In this document: positions 9,193-17,818 of the stretch, piece after piece | Numbering within the stretch: the first letter of the stretch is position 1 | Layout of the letters: each line of letters starts with the position of its first letter | Source: Pseudogracilibacillus auburnensis | GTDB lineage: Bacteria > Bacillota > Bacilli > Bacillales > Amphibacillaceae | Direction: 5' to 3' | Length of the DNA stretch: 64,000 bases | Assembly (NCBI RefSeq): GCF_003201975.1 | Contig: NZ_QJJQ01000013.1 | Coordinates: 62,001 to 126,000 of the forward strand | Notes under the pieces: model-generated | Told to the model about the DNA's origin: nothing | Databases searched by the model: none | Seen by the model: the letters and a program-made list of their open reading frames with translations, nothing else | Translations under genes and position numbers: made by a program

Positions 9193-10626
9193 ATGAGGAT
9201 AAAAACAGGAAGGAAGATGGAACAAATGGATATGTTATCTTGTCATTTAAACCGTTCAAACGACGTTCCGCTGTATGAGCAGTTATACGGTTTTATAAAA
9301 AAGGAAATTACGGAAGGTCGCCTAGAATATGGTTCCAAGCTTCCGTCCAAACGCAAGCTTTCTGAATTTCTTAAGATTAGTCAAAATACGGTAGAAACTG
9401 CCTACGATCAATTAACGGCGGAAGGATATATTGAAGGAATACCACGTAAAGGTTATTTCGTCTTAGCATATGAAGATTTGGAATATGTACAAACAACAAC
9501 TAAATCAGCGAATGAAGAAACAACCGAAAAAAAGGAATTGAAATACTATTTTCATCCAAGCCGGATTGATACAGAGAACTTCCCTTTTACAAAATGGCGT
9601 AAATATGCGAGAGACACGATTGATCAAGCTCACCACTCTTTACTTCTATTAGGGGATAAACAAGGAGAATTGGAATTACGACAGCAAATTGTCCATTATT
9701 TATATCACGCACGTGGTGTGAAATGCACAGCTGAACAAATTATCATTGGTGCGGGAAGCGACATTCTTATGCAACAACTTATCCTATTACTTCATAGAAA
9801 CACGATCTACGGCGTGGAGAATCCAGGTTATCACGTTATATTACACATTTTAAAAAGTTATCAAAATAAAGTACACCCACTAGAAGTAGATGACGAAGGT
9901 GTTAAAGTATCATCCATTGAACAAGCAAACATTGACACTGTTTATGTCACGCCCTCACAACATTTTCCATATGGATCAGTGCTTTCTGTTAACCGCCGCA
10001 TTAAGTTATTGAACTGGGCTGCTGGTAGGAATGATCGCTATATTATTGAAGACGATTATGATAGCGAATTCCGTTATAGTGGAAAGTCCATTCCTTCCCT
10101 ACAAAGCATGGATCATAGTGAGAAAGTAGTTTATTTGGGGAGCTTCTCCAAATCTTTAATCCCCTCACTCCGGATTAGTTACATGGTATTGCCAAAACAT
10201 TTATTAAAGAAATATAGAGAAAAGGAATTGTCCTATTACCATTGTTCGGTATCAAGGATCGATCAGCACATCTTATCGCAATTCATGAAAGAAGGCGATT
10301 TTGAACGACATCTAAATAGAATGCGAAAAATTTACCGGCGAAAATTGGAAAAAACACTAAACGTGTTAAAGCCATATAAAGAAAAAGTCGACGTAATCGG
10401 TGAACATTCTGGACTTCACATCGTCTTGACCGTAAAAAATGGGATGGAAGAGCAAGAACTTATTCAAAGAGCATTGAAAGCAGAAATTAAAATTCACCCG
10501 CTTTCCTCTTATTCATTGGAAAAAAAGTTCGATTCCTCCCCAAAAATGATTCTAGGCTTTGCTGGAATCCCAGAAGACGAATTAGAAAGTGCAATCGAAT
10601 TGTTATTGGAAAGTTGGGGATTATGA
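9193..10626 (+). CDS. pdxR: PdxR, MocR-type regulator (GntR HTH fused to aminotransferase fold)
   Basis: A PLP-sensing transcription factor that activates PLP synthesis when PLP is low. The N-terminal winged helix (PLYEQLYGFIKKEI, then LPSKRKLSEFLKISQNTVE) is followed by a class I aminotransferase fold with IIEDDYDSEFRY and the PLP lysine in LGSFSKSLIPSLR; total 477 residues. The divergent pdxS next door supports PdxR rather than GabR. Two later starts, at 9217 and 9226, sit behind AGGAAGGAAG; the ATG at 9226 has the best spacing and would give 466 residues. Confidence 0.9.
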   Translation: MRIKTGRKMEQMDMLSCHLNRSNDVPLYEQLYGFIKKEITEGRLEYGSKLPSKRKLSEFLKISQNTVETAYDQLTAEGYIEGIPRKGYFVLAYEDLEYVQTTTKSANEETTEKKELKYYFHPSRIDTENFPFTKWRKYARDTIDQAHHSLLLLGDKQGELELRQQIVHYLYHARGVKCTAEQIIIGAGSDILMQQLILLLHRNTIYGVENPGYHVILHILKSYQNKVHPLEVDDEGVKVSSIEQANIDTVYVTPSQHFPYGSVLSVNRRIKLLNWAAGRNDRYIIEDDYDSEFRYSGKSIPSLQSMDHSEKVVYLGSFSKSLIPSLRISYMVLPKHLLKKYREKELSYYHCSVSRIDQHILSQFMKEGDFERHLNRMRKIYRRKLEKTLNVLKPYKEKVDVIGEHSGLHIVLTVKNGMEEQELIQRALKAEIKIHPLSSYSLEKKFDSSPKMILGFAGIPEDELESAIELLLESWGL

Positions 10627-10744
10627 ATTAAATTGGGAATATCTTGCATGATTCACTAAACCCAATCCCCACCACCGTATCTTAAGCTAACAGCTACTAT
10701 TGCTCCACTATTTCAGGACTTCAACTCAAAGAGTGCGCACATAA

Positions 10745-10776
10745 AAGCATTCCGATGTTTTATCGGAATGCTTTAC
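10745..10776. terminator. Bidirectional terminator between pdxR and the flavin reductase gene
   Basis: A 12-bp stem AAGCATTCCGAT / ATCGGAATGCTT with a five-base loop lies between the convergent genes. On the minus strand the tail is TTTTATGT, on the plus strand TTTACG. Confidence 0.8.
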
Positions 10777-10835
10777 GCTATCATACATTATCCATGCCTC
10801 AATAACGAATGGGGGCAGATATCAGATAAAATGCA

Positions 10836-11318
10836 TTATTCATTGTCTGTATCGAGGTTTTTTAAGGAACGATATTTACTCCCAAAATAAAGAATCGGGT
10901 CTCCTTCCATCACTTTCAAATCCCAGACTTTTGCTATATAGATGATATGATCGCCAGCTTTCACTTCATTACAAACTTGGCAAGATAAATTGGCAAGAGC
11001 ATTCTTAATAACTGGAGCACCATCTAAGTAGTCATATGCACTCTCGCTAATTTTTTCTTGTTGACCCGCATAAATCATGGATAGTTCTTTTTGATTTTCA
11101 TTTAAAATACTTACTCCAAACCGTTCTAGCTTTTGTAGCTTATTATACATGGATGCTTTCTCATCTATTGAAATAGCAATTAGCTTGGGTTGAAGAGAAA
11201 CTGACATAAAAGCATTGACTGTCATCCCATGAATTTTTTCTCCAAAATTGCCTGTTACAACGGTAATTCCTGTTGCAAACTTCCCCATTGCATCTCGAAA
11301 TAATCGATCATTCATCAT
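10836..11318 (-). CDS. Flavin reductase family protein (FMN-binding split barrel)
   Basis: A 160-residue NAD(P)H:FMN/FAD oxidoreductase of the HpaC/RutF type that supplies reduced flavin to a partner monooxygenase or to other acceptors. Typical features are FATGITVVTG near the N-terminus, GMTVNAFMSVSLQP, and the C-terminal GDHIIYIAKV. No monooxygenase gene is adjacent, so the acceptor is unknown. It is followed in the minus direction by a terminator and preceded, 86 bases away, by an MFS exporter gene with which it may be cotranscribed. AGGAGA precedes the start. Confidence 0.85.
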   Translation of the reverse strand: MMNDRLFRDAMGKFATGITVVTGNFGEKIHGMTVNAFMSVSLQPKLIAISIDEKASMYNKLQKLERFGVSILNENQKELSMIYAGQQEKISESAYDYLDGAPVIKNALANLSCQVCNEVKAGDHIIYIAKVWDLKVMEGDPILYFGSKYRSLKNLDTDNE

Positions 11319-11404
11319 TCCATCTCCTATCTTTAAATTTCTATAAATCTCTTAAAACGAATTTTTATTAACTAGTCAATATGTACATATTAGCGTGAAA
11401 CCGA

Positions 11405-12757
11405 TTAGGCTTGTTTAGTTCGCGTACTGGCAAATAGGCTAAGTACTATCAAGGAAAGGTTGAATACCATAGCGATCGTAATGCCCATTTCCAATGACAT
11501 TCCTCCCGTCTGACTCATTGCAATGATAGCACCTCCAATTCCGATTGCTACCCCAGGTGTAAACGAGTCGGCAAATTGCAAGCTTCCTGAAACCTGTCCA
11601 GATTCTCCCTCTTTCGCAAGAGCGAAAGCAACAGTACCACTCGTCGTATGTGCTAAACCGATCCCAATCCCCGTAATGACTTCACCAAGTACTGCCATCA
11701 CAATATTAACCGCAGGAATCCAAGCCATGATTGCGATACCAGTGATCATTAGCAGGATACCGGTGATGATCCGCTTTTGTCGCCCACGCCCTTTGTCTGC
11801 TGCATCCCAACGAGCCTGCAAAATAGCAATGATACACCAGCTAAGCGCGGCACTTGCCACAATGAGCCCCGCCCTATCAGCAGTCACTCCTTTCGTATCT
11901 GTCAGTGCAAGCACAAGAAAGTTCTGGGTAAAGACGTACGCAGCGAAAAACAAGCCACGTGAAGCTATAAGAGATGGTAGCCCTGCACGAAATGTGAACG
12001 TGCCTTTTGGTAGCAGCTTTCGAAGTGGGTGTACCATAAGAGCCAAGCCGACGAATAAAAGCACCATTCCTACTATTTTAGGAAGCATACCAAGGCCGCT
12101 CAAGAAAAGCCCAGTACCAATCGCTAGCAAAACAGACAACCCAATGACTCCCGTCTCATTCCTTTCTTGGAAGCTTGGCATTTTCAATTTCCGGAAAGCA
12201 GGTAAGCTTAGTAATACTGCTAGAAACAGAAAAGGAAGAACCCCCCAAAAAACGAATCTCCATGACAACTGTTGTGCGATAACACCAGCTACGTAAGGGC
12301 CGAGCATCGATGGCAAAACATAGGCTGTGCCGAGAGCCCCTAAAATTTTAGGACGTAACTCATCTGGATAGCTTATTGATATTGCTGTATAAATACAAGT
12401 AAACATGGCACCGGCACCGAATCCTTGTACAGCACGGGAGCCAATTAATACATACATATCGTTCGCAATAGCAGCTACGACTAAACCGATTGTAAAAATG
12501 ATAATAGCAGCAGTGAAAAGCAAAGCAGGCCCTCTCCTGTCAATTTCACGCCCTATCACTAAAGTACCAATAATCTGTGCAAGTAAATAAGCACTGAATA
12601 TCCAACCAAAGAGATGAAGTCCTTGCAAATCACCGGCAATGACTGGTGCCACTGTCGTTACAGCTAATCCTTCAAATCCGATCGTCATTGCTGCCAAAAT
12701 GATACCGATCGTTAATGCTAAATAACGTGAGCCAAAAATGCTTTCTGAATGAGACAT
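11405..12757 (-). CDS. MFS multidrug-type transporter
   Basis: About 450 residues with around 14 hydrophobic segments, which suggests the DHA2 drug:proton antiporter group. Recognisable parts are the motif A loop (IGREIDRRGPALLF), TVAPVIAGDLQGLHLFGWIF near the first segments, and the LGALGTAYVLPSMLGP stretch of motif C type. The ATG at 12757 follows GGAAGGTGAACAGA and is preferred over the GTG three codons earlier. Substrate unknown. It is divergent from the cysteine-containing regulator at 13252, which may control it. Confidence 0.85.
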   Translation of the reverse strand: MSHSESIFGSRYLALTIGIILAAMTIGFEGLAVTTVAPVIAGDLQGLHLFGWIFSAYLLAQIIGTLVIGREIDRRGPALLFTAAIIIFTIGLVVAAIANDMYVLIGSRAVQGFGAGAMFTCIYTAISISYPDELRPKILGALGTAYVLPSMLGPYVAGVIAQQLSWRFVFWGVLPFLFLAVLLSLPAFRKLKMPSFQERNETGVIGLSVLLAIGTGLFLSGLGMLPKIVGMVLLFVGLALMVHPLRKLLPKGTFTFRAGLPSLIASRGLFFAAYVFTQNFLVLALTDTKGVTADRAGLIVASAALSWCIIAILQARWDAADKGRGRQKRIITGILLMITGIAIMAWIPAVNIVMAVLGEVITGIGIGLAHTTSGTVAFALAKEGESGQVSGSLQFADSFTPGVAIGIGGAIIAMSQTGGMSLEMGITIAMVFNLSLIVLSLFASTRTKQA

Positions 12758-13191
12758 TCTGTTCACCTTCCATCATGTAATAGCCTATTGGCATTTTAAG
12801 GCTACAGGATAATCAAATCCTTCACCCGTTTTAAAAGCATTTTCACTGCATTTCTAATGTTTTTTAGCAACATTCAATTGATGATAAATATCTACTCAAC
12901 TTTTTAAATATTGGTGATTCTTTCCTATCGCTCTTACCACCGCAGGGCTTTCTGAATGAATTGCCGATCTACTATGGTAAGAGGGTGTCAATTTCTCTAT
13001 CACACAGAATATTTCGAAATTTGCAATATGAAAAGATAAACTGCTTTTCAACACAGAACAATCATAAAACACTAAACGATGGTTCTCAGATTCTATCGTA
13101 CATATGTATATATAAAACCCCATCTGGATACTTTGTAAAGATAATTCTTTATAAAGAAAAAACTATACAAACAACAAGATATACTACTATT

Positions 13192-13220
13192 TTGACTTTG
13201 TCAACATTTTTCTTTATAAT
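13192..13220 (+). promoter_or_regulatory. Promoter with palindromic operator before the HTH regulator
   Basis: TTGACT (13192-13197), a 17-bp spacer and TATAAT (13215-13220) form a near-consensus sigma-A promoter. The -35 hexamer lies inside a perfect dyad TTGAC TTT GTCAA (13192-13204), a likely operator, probably for autoregulation. The promoter lies inside the longest possible reading frame, which shows the protein starts at 13252. Confidence 0.75.
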
Positions 13221-13251
13221 CTATTTAGGAGTAATACTGAAGGTGAGTGGA

Positions 13252-13920
13252 ATGAAAAAAATAAATTCTCGTGAAAAGGAAAGCAATAAAAAAACTAGAA
13301 GAGCCATTGTAAAATTGCTCAAAGAGAATGAATCAATGGATGCTCATCAATTATCGACCCTGCTTGATGTTACCGCAATGGCAATCAGGCAACATTTATA
13401 TGAGCTTCAAGAAGAAAGGTTAGTCACCTATACGGAAGAGCCGAGGACAATGGGGCGACCCGCGAAGATGTGGACGCTTACCCCTGAAGCAAACCGGTTA
13501 TTTCCGGATGGATATGCTGATCTAACTGTCAGCTTGATTGAATCCATGAAAGAAGCGTTCGGGGATGAAGGCTTGGAGAGACTACTTGAGGTTCGTAACC
13601 GTAAACAAATTCAAGATTACTTAAACAAAGCTCCAGCGAGCCTACCGTTGAATGAACAATTAATCGCCCTTGCGGAATTACGGACGGATGAAGGCTTTAT
13701 GGCAAATGTTATAGAAGATCCTGCTGGTTCCTTTTATTTGGTAGAAAAGCATTGCCCAATTTGTGAGGCAGCAAGGGCATGCACAAACATTTGTAAGAAG
13801 GAATTGGAGATGTTTCAACACGTCCTCGGAGATGGCGTTGAAGTCACAAGAGGCGAACATATTATAAAAGGCGACAATCGTTGTGTGTATCAAATTAAAT
13901 CAAAAAAGGCATCTAAGTAA
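13252..13920 (+). CDS. HTH regulator with C-terminal cysteine cluster (SufR/ArsR-like)
   Basis: A 222-residue transcription factor. Residues about 10-80 form a winged helix (AIVKLLKENESMDAHQLSTL, then VTAMAIRQHLYEL and the wing EEPRTMGRPAKMW). The C-terminal part has the cluster CPICEAARACTNIC (CxxC, five residues, C, three residues, C) and one more cysteine near the end (NRCVYQI). That layout suggests an iron-sulfur or other metal sensor like SufR, but the ligand is not known. The ATG at 13252 follows AAGGTG, and its promoter and operator lie just upstream. It is divergent from the MFS exporter and may regulate it. Confidence 0.8.
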   Translation: MKKINSREKESNKKTRRAIVKLLKENESMDAHQLSTLLDVTAMAIRQHLYELQEERLVTYTEEPRTMGRPAKMWTLTPEANRLFPDGYADLTVSLIESMKEAFGDEGLERLLEVRNRKQIQDYLNKAPASLPLNEQLIALAELRTDEGFMANVIEDPAGSFYLVEKHCPICEAARACTNICKKELEMFQHVLGDGVEVTRGEHIIKGDNRCVYQIKSKKASK

Positions 13921-13947
13921 TCTTCCATATTACTAGATGCCTTTTTT
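13902..13947 (+). terminator. Terminator of the HTH regulator gene
   Basis: A stem AAAAAAGGCATCTA... / ...TAGATGCCTTTTTT of about 18 bp with one bulge; the left arm overlaps the last codons of the gene. Confidence 0.9.
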
Positions 13948-14068
13948 CAAAAGAAAATAGATCGCTGTCTTTTAACATCGTTTTGGCGTTTTTTATCAGC
14001 CGCTATGTAGCCACGTTTTCTCTAATAACTTTCCAATATCATGTATTACTAGTTTGTTCAATAAAAAA

Positions 14069-14285
14069 GGGGCTGTCCTAAAAGACAAAAATCACCCGAA
14101 AACGCTCTCTTTCCAAAGGCTCTGCCTCAGCCACCGATACAGAGGACGGGTCAGTATCAATGACGTCACAAACCTTTACGGCGGGACGAACGAAGTGAAG
14201 GCTCAGGACGTGACGATTGTCACCGACCTCGCGTATGCTTCGGGGTTTTTGGTTAATGCTAATCCCGCAGTCTGTCACTTTTTTG
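14069..14285. repeat. GC-rich MITE-like or structured element
   Basis: It starts GGGGCTGTCCTAAAAG and carries imperfect inverted arms (AAAATCACCCGAAAACGC on the left; GCTTCGGGGTTTTTGG on the right) around an inner dyad (CAATGACGTCAC / GTGACGATTG). It is much richer in G and C than its surroundings. The open frames on both strands have no ribosome site. The opening sequence resembles insertion-sequence ends. No second copy is visible in this window. Confidence 0.5.
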
Positions 14286-14362
14286 GTTGATTTTCAGCTT
14301 GGAAGTAGAATCATCTATGCTGTTTTTCATGCTCTTCCTATTGGCTTTCTGGGCAACCTAGA

Positions 14363-15061
14363 TTACTCTGCCCCCGCTTCTAAAAGGATTTGTTCAATTT
14401 CTTTAAATCCTTTTTCATGTGCATGTTGTAAAGGAGTTACATTACCGTTATCTGCTATATGGACATCTGCCCCATGATCAATTAACAATTGTACGGTTTG
14501 CTGTTGCTTTTCATCACCATTATTTAAAATAATTGCCTCTAGTAAGGCCGTCCAACCAAGATTATTGACATGATTGACGTCAATATCCGTATTCGTAAGA
14601 AGCTCCTCAACAACATCAACATATCCATGTTCTGCGGCAGGAATTAAGGCAGTACCACCATATCGATTTGTTATTGTCGGATCGGCTCCAGCTTCAATTG
14701 TTAGCTTTAAAATATCGAGAAAACCCTCAGCACCCGCATACAAGAATGGATTATTTTCCATATCATCTTGAATGTTCACGTCGGCCCCTGCGTCAATTAA
14801 CATTTTCATTGACTCCACATCGTTATGATACGTGGCAATCATAGCGGCTGTCCTTCCCTCTGAATCTTGCGTATTAATATCGACACCTTCTTTCATTAAG
14901 CTACTAATTATGTCCGTATCTCCATGTTCAACCGCTTCCAACAATTGTTCATTCATATCGATCTCTCCTTTAGCTTGTTCCATTTTAGTATCATGGTTAT
15001 CTAAAGCACAGCCTGGAAAAAGTAAAATACAACTAATACTTATCAATAGCCTCCTCCACAT
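14363..15061 (-). CDS. Ankyrin-repeat protein, probably exported or lipoprotein
   Basis: The N-terminus MWRRLLISISCILLFPGC has a hydrophobic core ending in a cysteine, like a lipoprotein signal, but the residues before Cys (F-P-G) fit the lipobox poorly. About five ankyrin repeats follow (NTQDSEGRTAAMIATYHND, VNIQDDMENNPFLYAG, TNRYGGTALIPAAEHG, and others), a fold for protein binding. Partner unknown. A strong internal ribosome site (AAAGGAGAG) precedes the Met at about 14956, so a shorter cytoplasmic form is possible. An alternative start four codons upstream exists. Confidence 0.75.
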   Translation of the reverse strand: MWRRLLISISCILLFPGCALDNHDTKMEQAKGEIDMNEQLLEAVEHGDTDIISSLMKEGVDINTQDSEGRTAAMIATYHNDVESMKMLIDAGADVNIQDDMENNPFLYAGAEGFLDILKLTIEAGADPTITNRYGGTALIPAAEHGYVDVVEELLTNTDIDVNHVNNLGWTALLEAIILNNGDEKQQQTVQLLIDHGADVHIADNGNVTPLQHAHEKGFKEIEQILLEAGAE

Positions 15062-15073
15062 AACACTCACCAT

Positions 15074-15430
15074 CCGCTCAAGAAAATGTTTTTAATCTGC
15101 CATTACTTTATCATCATTCCCTGAATAAATAAAACACCATACCATATCAATAAAACGTTCCTATCAAAAAAATGAAGATCTATTATAAATCCAACGTAGT
15201 ATAAGCGTAGAAAGAATAGCATTAATGCCGCTATTACGGAAATCTTTCAGTGCTAATGAACTCTAAGAAATAGTAGAAATAAGAAAAACTGTACCGTGCT
15301 TTTCCATGGTACAGTCTTGTATGAAGTAGCCTCTAGGAGTGACTCATAGATCCCGAATACAATATGCCCATCGAATTCTATATGCCCTTACTGATAATAT
15401 GCTAACAATATATAGGAGGGTCTTCTCTAC
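15074..15430. other. Intergenic region holding the ppk terminator
   Basis: Apart from the hairpin at 15283-15315 I see no gene or repeat here. Confidence 0.5.
15283..15315 (-). terminator. Terminator of the ppx-ppk operon
   Basis: On the minus strand ACTGTACC / GGTACAGT forms an 8-bp stem with a 12-base loop followed by TTTTTC, 115 bases after the ppk stop. Confidence 0.8.
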
Positions 15431-17623
15431 TTAGGATTCTTGTTCCTTTTCTAGCTCTTCCTCTTCTAAATCTGCTGCAACTTCTTCTAAACTCTGTAAT
15501 AGTTCATCCATACGTGACCGTAGAGGATGGGCATTTTGTAAACACTCGAGCTGACTATCAATAATCCGACCCATTGGATTTTTCTCGACGTAATGATAGT
15601 GCCCTTCTTGATCTTGGTAGCGTGCTTTCACATTATCACTTAACTGTAATTTTAAAAAGTGTATGAGACGCTCTTGCAACATTCCATGATAAATTGGGAA
15701 TAAGATTTCTACACGGCGAACCATATTTCGCGTCATCATATCAGCTGAGGATAAAAATACTCTTTCATCTCCATTATTATGAAAATAATAAATGCGACTA
15801 TGTTCCAAAAAACGCCCTACAATACTAATGACATGGATGTTTTCACTCACACCTGGAATACTTGGACGTAAACAACAAATTCCCCGAACAATACAATCAA
15901 TTTTTACTCCAGCACAAGAAGCTTCGTACATTTTCATGATGAGTCTTTTATCCGTAAAGGAATTCATTTTCAAAATAATATGACCGTTACCATGTAAGTT
16001 ATGCGATTCAATTTCCGCATCAATTAGCTCAATAAACTTCGATTGAATTTCATACGGTGAAACGGAAAGATGGTGGTACTCTGGCTTTTCCGTATAACCA
16101 CTCAAATAGTTGAAGAAGTTTGACGCATCAACACCGAATTTTTTCCTGGAAGTAATGAAGCCGAAGTCGGTATATAATTTAGCTGTTTGATCATTATAAT
16201 TACCTGTACCTAGATGGACAAAGCGTTCGATTTTTCCATTGCGTTTTCGCACGACTAACGTTATTTTGCTATGTGTTTTCAAGTTGTGAATTCCGTAAAT
16301 GACATGACAACCTGCTTTTTCTAACGCTTTTGCCCAGTGGACATTTTGTTCCTCATCAAACCGTGCTTTCAGTTCAACTAATACAGTTACTTGCTTCCCA
16401 TTTTCAGCAGCTCTCTCAAGCGCTTTTATAATTGGCGACTCTCCACTCACACGGTATAACGTCTGTTTAATCGCAAGCACGGCAGGATCGACCGCTGCTC
16501 GTGAAATAAATTCAACAATCGGCTCAAATGATTCATACGGATGATGGAATAGTAAATCTTGTTGTAACGCTTTTTCAAATATATCTTCATTCGCACGTAA
16601 ATCAAGCGGACGTTGTGGTATGATCGTTTCATGAATCAATTTTTCTCGGAAATCTTGCAATGTGTTGACGAATGAAAACAAAAATGTAAAGTCGATGGGT
16701 CCGTTAACAGCATATACTTCACCTTGTTCTATATCGAGTTCGGCCGCTAAATAATTCAAAATTTTCTTATGGACATGTTCACCACGGACTTCTAAACGAA
16801 CAACTCCTCCCCATTTACGCTTTTTTAATTCTTTTTCAATTTCTGATAGAAAGTCTCGTGCCCCTTCTTCATGGATGGTTAAATCTGCATTTCGTGTAAT
16901 CCGAAACAGGCATGTAGCTTTTATTTTATATCCTCTAAACAAGCGCTCAGCGAAAAACTCTATGACATTCTCAAGTAATACATATTCATAACTTTCTTCT
17001 TCAGCAGGAATAGTAATAACACGTTCCAAGACAGATGGCACTTGCACGAATGCCATCCGGTCCATTTTCTCATGGTGTTCTTGTTCGTGCTTCTCTAGCA
17101 GAACAGCTAAGTTCAAACTTTTATTCAATACCATTGGAAACGGTCGGTATGCATCGACCGCCAGTGGTGTCAAAACAGGATGAACTTCATTATCAAAGTA
17201 GTCTGTCAAGTAATGCAGCTGTTTATTTGATAGTTCATCCATCTGTTTTAAATGAATATTTTCGGTCACTAAATTTGACAAAATGAGGTCATTCCATTGT
17301 TCGTACTGCTTTTTCACAAGTTGTTGGGTCTTTTCACCAATTGCATCTAGCTGTTGTCTTGGCGTTAATCCAGCTTTGTTTTCGGGATTATTAAAACCCG
17401 ATTTCACTTGATCCTTTAATCCAGCAACACGCACCATGAAAAACTCATCTAAATTTGAACTGAAAATGCTAATAAACTTCATCTTTTCAAGCAAAGGGTT
17501 TTGCGAGTCCGATACTTCCTCAAGCACTCGTTCATTAAAAGCCAGCCAGCTTAATTCACGATTATTATAATATTCTGGATGGGATAAATATTTTTTTTCG
17601 AATGGTTTTTTGGCTTCTACCAT
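15431..17623 (-). CDS. ppk: Polyphosphate kinase Ppk1
   Basis: Polymerises the gamma phosphate of ATP into polyphosphate, reversibly. The 730 residues match PPK1. The N-terminal domain is seen in YYNNRELSWLAFNERVLEE; the catalytic core carries the phospho-histidine in LKTHSKITLVV and the second essential histidine in HLGTGNYND; SVSPYEIQSKFIELID and the C-terminal domain follow. The C-terminal tail is rich in glutamate. ppx lies 195 bases upstream on the same strand, so synthesis and breakdown of polyphosphate are encoded together. Confidence 0.96.
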   Translation of the reverse strand: MVEAKKPFEKKYLSHPEYYNNRELSWLAFNERVLEEVSDSQNPLLEKMKFISIFSSNLDEFFMVRVAGLKDQVKSGFNNPENKAGLTPRQQLDAIGEKTQQLVKKQYEQWNDLILSNLVTENIHLKQMDELSNKQLHYLTDYFDNEVHPVLTPLAVDAYRPFPMVLNKSLNLAVLLEKHEQEHHEKMDRMAFVQVPSVLERVITIPAEEESYEYVLLENVIEFFAERLFRGYKIKATCLFRITRNADLTIHEEGARDFLSEIEKELKKRKWGGVVRLEVRGEHVHKKILNYLAAELDIEQGEVYAVNGPIDFTFLFSFVNTLQDFREKLIHETIIPQRPLDLRANEDIFEKALQQDLLFHHPYESFEPIVEFISRAAVDPAVLAIKQTLYRVSGESPIIKALERAAENGKQVTVLVELKARFDEEQNVHWAKALEKAGCHVIYGIHNLKTHSKITLVVRKRNGKIERFVHLGTGNYNDQTAKLYTDFGFITSRKKFGVDASNFFNYLSGYTEKPEYHHLSVSPYEIQSKFIELIDAEIESHNLHGNGHIILKMNSFTDKRLIMKMYEASCAGVKIDCIVRGICCLRPSIPGVSENIHVISIVGRFLEHSRIYYFHNNGDERVFLSSADMMTRNMVRRVEILFPIYHGMLQERLIHFLKLQLSDNVKARYQDQEGHYHYVEKNPMGRIIDSQLECLQNAHPLRSRMDELLQSLEEVAADLEEEELEKEQES

Positions 17624-17818
17624 AAACCTTTAGCCCCCTTTAATGTTAGAGAACATGGCTTATCGCCATTTTTTAACAGCGAAAGCTTTGTTGAACTTAC
17701 AACGCTAAGGACATATATAGTACTGGCTGCCGCAACAATGCTTTTTCAGCGGGACAAGTAATAATCGCAGTCTTAGGAGTCACGCTTTTAGCCAGTGAGC
17801 AGTAAGAAAGTTTTATCT

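Noticed and set aside
11523-12296. A 257-residue plus-strand frame
   Set aside because: An antisense shadow of the MFS gene; low-complexity composition and no ribosome site.
12961-13251. N-terminal extension of the HTH regulator frame
   Set aside because: It contains the promoter and operator of the gene, and the ribosome site points to 13252.
14054-14290. Open frames of 66-86 residues on both strands
   Set aside because: They cover the GC-rich nested inverted repeat; no ribosome site or protein-like pattern.
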